Below, one piece after another: positions 1 through 4,239 of a stretch of 8,021 bases of DNA (position 1 is the stretch's first letter; every line of letters begins with the position of its first letter). Location: positions 1 to 8,021 of the forward strand of contig JAKPIR010000149.1 of assembly GCA_029549705.1 (NCBI GenBank), written 5' to 3'. Position numbers and translations under genes: made by a program. The notes under the pieces were generated by a model. It did no database searches and was not told where the DNA came from. It saw only the letters and a list, made by a program, of their open reading frames with translations. The stretch comes from Pseudomonadota bacterium (GTDB taxonomy: Bacteria; Pseudomonadota; Gammaproteobacteria; Burkholderiales; Methylophilaceae).

Positions 1-624
1 CAACACTGCGCCGTCATGTATGGGGTTTAAAAATTTATTAGAGTGCCAAGAAGTCGAGAGCGGCCCTGTTTCGGATTCGCCATCACCGACGACGACGGTT
101 ACCAATAAATCTGGGTTATCGAAAGCCGCCCCGAACGCATGTGAAATGCTGTAACCCAGTTCACCACCTTCATGAATTGAGCCTGGCATTTCAGGCGTGC
201 AGTGACTACCGATACCACCGGGGAATGAAAATTCTTTAAAAAACTGCCGTAATCCCTCCTCATCCTCACCCTTGTTTGGATAAATTTCGCTGTAGGTACC
301 TTCTAAGTATATGGGTGCCAGCACGCCAGGCGCACCGTGGCCTGGGCCAGCAAGAAAAATAGCATTCAGGCCATATTTTTTAATTAAACGATTGATATGA
401 ATATACACAAAACTTAACCCTGGACTTGAACCCCAATGCCCTAGAAGGCGCTGCTTAATATGTTCTGGCTTAAGTGGTAGTTTCAATAGCGGATTATCGC
501 GCAGGTATATCATGCCGGCCGCCAAGTAATTACAGGCGCGCCAGTAGGCATTGATGCTTTGAAGGTCGACCTCTGAAAGTGGTTGAGGTTCTGCAAGCTC
601 GATACTGTTTTCTGAATGGCTCAT
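1..624 (-). CDS. xfp: Phosphoketolase (XFP family), N-terminal 208 residues, truncated by window edge
   Basis: Thiamine-diphosphate enzyme that cleaves xylulose-5-phosphate and/or fructose-6-phosphate with phosphate to give acetyl phosphate plus glyceraldehyde-3-phosphate or erythrose-4-phosphate; cytosolic. The minus-strand frame is open from the ATG at 624-622 to the left edge. Visible family blocks are YWRACNYLAAGMIYLRDNP near residue 27, GHWGSSPG at 62-69, GPGHGAPG at 93-100, the FFKEFSFPGG / GSHCTPEMPGSIHEGGELG segment at 128-157, and VGDGESETGPL at 179-189. His63, His96 and His141 match the active-site histidines known as 64, 97 and 142 in bifidobacterial enzymes, and Asp181 sits in the Mg/TPP-binding GDG motif. 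Family members are about 790-830 residues, so roughly a quarter is seen. The start is fixed by an in-frame TAA 36 bases upstream and no other standard start in between; the Shine-Dalgarno is poor (only GGG about 8-9 bases away). It begins 29 bp after the stress-protein gene, so it is probably translated from the same mRNA. Substrate preference (X5P only or dual) cannot be told. Confidence 0.95.
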   Translation of the reverse strand, partial: MSHSENSIELAEPQPLSEVDLQSINAYWRACNYLAAGMIYLRDNPLLKLPLKPEHIKQRLLGHWGSSPGLSFVYIHINRLIKKYGLNAIFLAGPGHGAPGVLAPIYLEGTYSEIYPNKGEDEEGLRQFFKEFSFPGGIGSHCTPEMPGSIHEGGELGYSISHAFGAAFDNPDLLVTVVVGDGESETGPLSTSWHSNKFLNPIHDGAVL

Positions 625-653
625 CTGCTGTACCCGAAAAATACTAAAATTGA

Positions 654-1118
654 TTACTTATCTGGCTCGGCCGCATGCATATGTTTAACGAGCAACACAG
701 GCACGGTACTCTTACGTATGACGGTTTCAGCATCACTGCCTAGTACTAGGCGTTCCACGCCCCTTAGGCCGTGCGTACCCATCACGATTAAATCGGCGGG
801 CCAGGCAGATGCTTCATCTAAAATTAACTTCGAAACGCGGTGACCGACGGTTTCTACCATTTTAGTCTCGGCCTTGACGCCTGATTTGGCGGCTTCGGAC
901 TCTGCACTTTTAAGCACTTTGTGCCCATTCTTGCGTAAGATATCGTCGATATACACTACATTGAACTCACCAGTGGCATCGGCAATTGGAAAATAGAGAT
1001 CAATAACGTTGACAAATCGCAAAGTTGCCTGCTGGTTTTTAGCCAGTTTTATTGCCTCTATCATGCCGCAGTTTGAAGTGTCGCTACCATCTACTGGGCA
1101 TAGTATGTGTTCGTACAT
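654..1118 (-). CDS. UspA-family universal stress protein
   Basis: A 154-residue single-domain universal stress protein, the usual length for the family; a soluble cytosolic nucleotide-binding protein. It opens with the typical first strand MYEHILCPVDGSD, placing Asp10 at the adenine-contact position. It carries the full ATP-binding signature G-x2-G-x9-G-S (Gly114, Gly117, Gly127, Ser128), followed by the final strand TVPVLLVK. This predicts the ATP-binding class rather than the non-binding E. coli UspA class. The ATG is preceded by AAAGGA at 1125-1130 with 6-base spacing, a good ribosome binding site. It sits 47 bp after a nitroreductase gene and 29 bp before phosphoketolase, so the three are likely co-transcribed. 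In many bacteria such proteins are induced by oxygen limitation, energy stress or stationary phase; that is family knowledge, and the sequence does not show the actual signal. Confidence 0.95.
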   Translation of the reverse strand: MYEHILCPVDGSDTSNCGMIEAIKLAKNQQATLRFVNVIDLYFPIADATGEFNVVYIDDILRKNGHKVLKSAESEAAKSGVKAETKMVETVGHRVSKLILDEASAWPADLIVMGTHGLRGVERLVLGSDAETVIRKSTVPVLLVKHMHAAEPDK

Positions 1119-1124
1119 TTTTTA

Positions 1125-1130
1125 TCCTTT
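1125..1130 (-). promoter_or_regulatory. Ribosome binding site of the universal stress protein gene
   Basis: AAAGGA on the minus strand, 6 bases before the ATG at 1118-1116. It confirms that start and shows that this gene carries its own translation signal despite probable co-transcription with the nitroreductase gene. Confidence 0.75.
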
Positions 1131-1165
1131 CGATTGCATAAAATGATTCAATGGTTCTGTGACGC

Positions 1166-1774
1166 TTAAATAACGGACTGTGCGCCTGAAATATTGGCGA
1201 GTATCAGCGGGTTATTGCGTTTTGACTGGGTAATTTCATCGTCGGGATAGCCTACAATAATCGGGGCTACCACTGTATAGTCAGCTGGAATGGCCAACAT
1301 TGACCTTACTTTGGCAATACTAAAGGCAGGCAATGCGCTAGCAATAATACATGTGCCAAGACCCATTGCGCAGGCTGCCAGCATCAGGTTTTCTGCAGCC
1401 AGCCAGCAGTCTGCCTCAACAAATGGAACGGCCGCCTTCCCACAAATGAGTAAGAGCGTGTTAGCGTTATAAAAAATGTTGAAATCTGCTTGGTTAAAGC
1501 CCTCAAATTTCTGTGTGGTGTGTAAAGACCTCTGTTTGATTTGTTCCAGAAAAATCGGCTTGGCAATTGCAGAAAGCTGATGGAGCAGCTTTTTATCTTG
1601 CACAATAATAAAGCCCCACGGCTCTTGATGCATAGCGGTCGGCGCTCTCACCGCGGCTTCAAGCAAGGTGCGTAGGAGCGCTTGGTCAACCACGCGCGCT
1701 TTGTATTGTCTGACAGAGCGTCTTGCCAGAATCGTTTCAAAGATATTCATATCAACCTTAGGGGCTAGCATCAT
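1166..1774 (-). CDS. Nitroreductase-family FMN-dependent oxidoreductase
   Basis: A 202-residue flavoprotein of the nitroreductase fold, normally an FMN-binding homodimer using NAD(P)H; the physiological substrate of this subgroup cannot be told from sequence. Evidence: the N-terminal ARRSVRQY block (residues 17-24), whose arginines bind the FMN phosphate, the APTAMHQEPWGFIIV block (44-58), the AENLMLAACAMGLGTCII helix/strand (127-144), and the C-terminal PIIVGYP strand (171-177). Several cysteines (111, 123, 135, 142) are present, without a CxxC motif. Two starts are credible. ATG at 1774 has GAGG 7 bases upstream. Met9 at 1750-1748 has AAGG 5 bases upstream and gives MNIFETILARRSVR, closer to the usual family N-terminus. 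A TATATT at 1789-1794 could be a -10 element, which would favour the inner start, but no good -35 accompanies it. It is the first gene of the probable nitroreductase / stress protein / phosphoketolase unit. Confidence 0.9.
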   Translation of the reverse strand: MMLAPKVDMNIFETILARRSVRQYKARVVDQALLRTLLEAAVRAPTAMHQEPWGFIIVQDKKLLHQLSAIAKPIFLEQIKQRSLHTTQKFEGFNQADFNIFYNANTLLLICGKAAVPFVEADCWLAAENLMLAACAMGLGTCIIASALPAFSIAKVRSMLAIPADYTVVAPIIVGYPDDEITQSKRNNPLILANISGAQSVI

Positions 1775-1889
1775 GGTTTGACCTCATCAATATAGGCCTA
1801 ATAACAGTGCAACCACAGTAACAAGAATATGCGCGCTAAGAAATCCGCGCGAACACGTATAGTTAGCAGGAGGATATTTTTGTAATAAA

Positions 1890-1997
1890 ATGAAAAACGT
1901 TAGTGTTGAGTGGGGAATTTGGCGTGATAGACAGCGTTGCCGAAATGATGGGACTAAATGCGTTGTGCCTATGGTTTGGCGTAAACTAAAACCATAG
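1890..1997 (+). CDS. Doubtful 35-codon small ORF on the plus strand
   Basis: The only plus-strand frame in this gap with an ATG and a nearby ribosome-binding-like sequence. It would encode a 35-residue basic peptide beginning MKNVSVEWGIW and ending VWRKLKP, with two cysteines and no hydrophobic segment. I recognise no family. AGGAGG at 1868-1873 is a perfect Shine-Dalgarno, but it lies 16 bases before the ATG, well beyond the usual 5-10. The TTG nearer to it (1880-1882) is followed at once by TAA. The last dozen codons coincide with the hairpin at 1961-2005, which better explains their sequence as RNA structure. Probably not a gene; listed because it is the only candidate small ORF in the gap. 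Confidence 0.12.
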   Translation: MKNVSVEWGIWRDRQRCRNDGTKCVVPMVWRKLKP

Positions 1998-2005
1998 GCC
2001 CAACG
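1961..2005 (-). terminator. Hairpin downstream of the cytochrome b561 gene, probable transcription terminator
   Basis: Arms at 1961-1977 and 1989-2005 are inverted repeats of 17 bases with a single mismatch around an 11-base loop. On the minus strand the hairpin begins 15 bases after the TAA of the cytochrome gene, the position expected for a terminator. The following sequence reads CATTTAGTCCC, so the U-tract is weak; termination may be inefficient or assisted by Rho, or the structure may only protect the mRNA 3' end. The plus-strand side (AATGATTT) is no better. Confidence 0.5.
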
Positions 2006-2020
2006 AATGATTTAAAAGCT

Positions 2021-2569
2021 TTATTTACGCTTTGGCAGCATTCTAACCAGCGTATTGTCTTTTACAATATAGTGGTGAAACAAGGCCGCCACGGCATGTA
2101 TGCCTATCAGGAAGTAACCAATGGTGCCTATTGTTTGGTGAATTTCTTTAATCCATTTGCCCGTTTCTTTATTTTCGGCAATTAAGGCTGGTAGCTCCAA
2201 GCCAAAAAATGGAATAGGCTTTCCAGCAGCGCTCAATAATGCCCAACCTAACAGCGGCATCACAATCATTAATCCATAAAGCGCCAAATGCACAAGTTTA
2301 GCCAGCACCATTTGCCAGCCTGGCGGATTGGGCTCAATGCTGGGGGTGGCACTGGTAACTCTGGCAAATAAACGCAGCCAAACCAGCACAAACACGGATA
2401 AGCCCAGCATAAAATGCCAGGATTTGAGGGCCTCGCGCGGGTCACTGCCTTTGGGGTACAGTTCACGCAATTCAATGCACGCGTAGACTGCAATAAACAA
2501 TAACAACATGAGCCAATGCAGTGCGATAGATAGTGTGCTGTAGCGGCTGGTGGGTGGAGTTGCATTCAT
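2021..2569 (-). CDS. Cytochrome b561 (CybB-type di-haem membrane protein)
   Basis: A small inner-membrane di-haem b-type cytochrome of the prokaryotic cytochrome b561 family; E. coli CybB is a superoxide:ubiquinone oxidoreductase. Counting from the start chosen here (182 residues), four helices are visible at about 11-32, 51-68, 92-112 and 147-166. The haem-ligand histidines are all present: His18 (ALHW), His52 (SWHF), His144 (EIHQ) and His158 (GIHA). The 14-residue spacing of the last pair equals that of E. coli CybB (137/151). The frame is open to an ATG at 2587, but a perfect AAAGGAGG lies 5 bases before the inner ATG at 2569-2567 and the outer ATG has no ribosome binding site, so I use the inner one. 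It lies 59 bp after nhaA with no terminator between, so it may be read from that transcript; TTGAAC around 2615 could be part of its own promoter. Whether the acceptor is quinone and the donor superoxide is inferred from the family. Confidence 0.93.
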   Translation of the reverse strand: MNATPPTSRYSTLSIALHWLMLLLFIAVYACIELRELYPKGSDPREALKSWHFMLGLSVFVLVWLRLFARVTSATPSIEPNPPGWQMVLAKLVHLALYGLMIVMPLLGWALLSAAGKPIPFFGLELPALIAENKETGKWIKEIHQTIGTIGYFLIGIHAVAALFHHYIVKDNTLVRMLPKRK

Positions 2570-2574
2570 TTTTG

Positions 2575-2582
2575 CCTCCTTT
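2575..2582 (-). promoter_or_regulatory. Strong ribosome binding site that decides the cytochrome b561 start
   Basis: AAAGGAGG on the minus strand with 5 bases to the ATG at 2569-2567. It would be coding sequence if translation began at the upstream ATG (2587-2585), which itself has no purine-rich site. It is therefore the best evidence for the shorter protein. Confidence 0.8.
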
Positions 2583-2628
2583 GGCATTGAATTAATGGGA
2601 TTATTTTTCTACTTGTTCAATCTATATT

Positions 2629-4011
2629 TTATGCTTGGGCGGATTTTTTGCCTAAAAACCACAGCCAGATAAATCCAGTAACGCCAGCAAAAAGCGAAGC
2701 TAACAAAACCCCAGTTTTGGCCATCAGCAAGTATTCAGGCTGGTTCTCAAAGCCGAGCTCTGCAATAAAAATAGACATGGTAAAACCAATGCCGCCCAAC
2801 ACCGAAACGGCTGCAACTTGGCTAAAACGTGTGCCTGTGGGCAGTTGACCAATGCCTAGTTTCAGCGCTAGCCAGCACGCGCCTGTGATGCCGATAAATT
2901 TACCGAAAAATAAACCAAACGCTACGCCAAGCATCACCGGATGCGTGAGAGTGTCACCCAATGAATTCAATTGAATTGGAATGCCCGCGTTAAAAATGGC
3001 AAAAATGGGAATGACGATAAACGCGACTGGTAGGTGCCAAACTTGCTCTAGGCGCTGTAATGGCGTTTGTACGCCTTTGACGCTTTCTTCTAAATTCTGT
3101 ACCACGCTATAGAGTTTTTCATTAGTCAACAGACTGTCATCTTGATGGCGACTGGCAATAAAACGATCAATTAACTCATTGACGCGGTCGGCAAACAAGC
3201 TTGGGTCGTATTTTGACCGTGCAGGTACGGTGAATGCGCCTAACACACCCGCAAGCGTTGCGTGTACGCCCGATTGCAACAATGCATACCAAAGAAACAC
3301 TGCAATAATAAAATAAGGCATCACTTTACGAATGCCAGCAAAATTAAACATAAAGAGTACCGCTAATAAAGCAAAAGCCGCTGCTAGCCAAGGCAGAGCC
3401 AATTCATGCGTGTAAAAAAGTGCGATGACCAGCACTGCACCTAAATCATCAGCAATTGCAAGGGCGACTAAAAAAGTAATTAGCGCTTTTGGCACACGGC
3501 TTGCAAGTAGCACGAGCGCCCCCACGGCAAAGGCAATGTCGGTTGCCATAGGAATTCCCCAGCCACGCATGGCCTCGCCTTCATGATTAAAGGCAAGGTA
3601 AATCAATGCGGGCACCACCATGCCGCCAATGGCAGCAATAATCGGCAATGCAGCCTGACGCATATCAGAAAGTTCGCCCACCATCATTTCGCGCTTGAGC
3701 TCCAACCCAACCACAAAGAAAAAGAGCGCCATCAGGCCATCATTCACCCAATGGTGCAGGCTCATATTAATGCCCCAATCGCCAATAGCGATTTTGACCG
3801 GGGTGTGGATGAAGTGTTGATAGGCTTCAGCCAAACTGCCATTGGCTAAAAACAGCGCAATCACCGCAGCGCCCATAAGGAGTAATCCACTGGTCGTTTG
3901 GCGGTGAATAAACTCTTCAAAGGGGGTTAATACACGATTAAACGCACGCTCCCAAGGGGCGTAAATAATACCCTTATCAGAGGATGGTGTTGATAAATGG
4001 TGTTGAGCCAT
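2629..4011 (-). CDS. nhaA: Na+/H+ antiporter NhaA (long form)
   Basis: Electrogenic inner-membrane antiporter expelling Na+ (or Li+) in exchange for H+ in pH and sodium homeostasis. From the start chosen here the protein has 460 residues, against 388 in E. coli. Key features line up: FFFVVGLELKRE (97-108), ATDIAFAVGALVLLASRVP (156-174) with Asp158 = E. coli Asp133, ALAIADDLGAVLVIALFYT (184-201) with the ion-binding Asp188/Asp189 = Asp163/164, Lys371 in FFGKFIGI = Lys300, and GGIGFTMSIFIAELGF (406-421). The extra length is about 25 residues at the N-terminus plus a charged, non-membrane insertion of about 46 residues around 265-322. The open frame continues to a TTG at 4179, but those 56 codons run through a hairpin and lack a ribosome binding site. 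The ATG at 4011 has AGGAA about 9-10 bases upstream. The gene stands between the Ca2+-type ATPase (228 bp before) and cytochrome b561 (59 bp after). Confidence 0.95.
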   Translation of the reverse strand: MAQHHLSTPSSDKGIIYAPWERAFNRVLTPFEEFIHRQTTSGLLLMGAAVIALFLANGSLAEAYQHFIHTPVKIAIGDWGINMSLHHWVNDGLMALFFFVVGLELKREMMVGELSDMRQAALPIIAAIGGMVVPALIYLAFNHEGEAMRGWGIPMATDIAFAVGALVLLASRVPKALITFLVALAIADDLGAVLVIALFYTHELALPWLAAAFALLAVLFMFNFAGIRKVMPYFIIAVFLWYALLQSGVHATLAGVLGAFTVPARSKYDPSLFADRVNELIDRFIASRHQDDSLLTNEKLYSVVQNLEESVKGVQTPLQRLEQVWHLPVAFIVIPIFAIFNAGIPIQLNSLGDTLTHPVMLGVAFGLFFGKFIGITGACWLALKLGIGQLPTGTRFSQVAAVSVLGGIGFTMSIFIAELGFENQPEYLLMAKTGVLLASLFAGVTGFIWLWFLGKKSAQA

Positions 4012-4040
4012 GTAGTTAATTTCCTGTGAAACGTTAAATT

Positions 4041-4070
4041 CATATAAAACATACCACAAAATTGCAGCAA
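4041..4070 (-). promoter_or_regulatory. Possible sigma70-type promoter of nhaA
   Basis: Minus strand TTGCTG (4070-4065), an 18-base spacer and TATATG (4046-4041), each 4 of 6 against consensus. It would give a leader of about 20-25 bases before the ATG at 4011, just long enough to include the AGGAA ribosome binding site. It is downstream of the hairpin at 4137-4177, consistent with nhaA starting a new transcript. Weak matches in AT-rich DNA are common, so this is tentative. Confidence 0.3.
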
Positions 4071-4136
4071 CCGAGTGGTGTTTCTTGCAACGCACAAATA
4101 CGCAAATTGCGGCTAATTTTAATATCAACCTTTTTC

Positions 4137-4185
4137 GATGCTCTGGAAGCCTTATAAAAAAAGGCTTCCAGAGCATCAATTTTTT
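4137..4185 (+). terminator. Perfect 17-bp hairpin with T-run on the plus-strand side
   Basis: Arms at 4137-4153 and 4161-4177 are perfectly complementary (core CTCTGGAAGCC / GGCTTCCAGAG) with a 7-base A-rich loop. On the plus strand it is followed by AA and six T, the form of an intrinsic terminator. On the minus strand, the direction of all surrounding genes, the next bases are GAAAAAGG, so there is no U-tract. It starts 62 bases after the ATPase stop codon, so it may still protect or terminate that mRNA by structure alone; its polarity is better suited to blocking antisense transcription arising in nhaA. Confidence 0.6.
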
Positions 4186-4239
4186 CTCGATGTATTTTTA
4201 TCACAGTTTTGAATCAAAATCGTGTCGCAATATGGCATC

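Larger units (their letters stand above)
1775..2020. other. Intergenic region between the cytochrome b561 and nitroreductase genes
   Basis: This 246-bp gap must hold the promoter of the nitroreductase / stress protein / phosphoketolase unit if the hairpin at 1961-2005 ends the cytochrome transcript. I see that hairpin, a second small GC-only hairpin (GCGCG at 1831-1835 with CGCGC at 1846-1850, 10-base loop) that would lie in or near the nitroreductase leader, and an unpaired AGGAGG on the plus strand at 1868-1873. A candidate -10 (TATATT, minus strand, 1789-1794) has no convincing -35. TTGATGAGGTCAAA on the minus strand just before the ATG resembles an FNR/ANR site but has one base too few between the half-sites. 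No other gene or mobile element is apparent. Confidence 0.5.
4012..4239. other. Leader region between the ATPase and nhaA genes
   Basis: A 228-bp gap holding the nhaA promoter region, a strong hairpin (4137-4177) and, nearer the ATPase stop, a short palindrome TTTTGA-A-TCAAAA at 4207-4219 of unknown meaning. The minus frame continuous with nhaA is open through 4012-4179 but looks non-coding: its TTG/ATG pair lies within the hairpin foot, and the deduced peptide resembles no NhaA N-terminus I know. No other gene seen. Confidence 0.5.

Noticed and set aside
1384..1605. Alternative minus-strand frame of 73 codons inside the nitroreductase gene
   Set aside because: It overlaps the conserved nitroreductase frame entirely and shows no recognisable protein features.
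1771..1788. FNR/ANR-like site TTGATGAGGTCAAA before the nitroreductase gene
   Set aside because: The consensus TTGAT-N4-ATCAA needs four bases between half-sites with the second half ATCAA; here the second half is out of register by one base, and GAGG is better explained as the ribosome binding site.
4012..4179. N-terminal extension of NhaA by 56 residues from a TTG at 4179
   Set aside because: The start lies in the foot of a perfect hairpin, has no ribosome binding site, and the added residues do not resemble an NhaA N-terminus; the ATG at 4011 has an AGGAA upstream.
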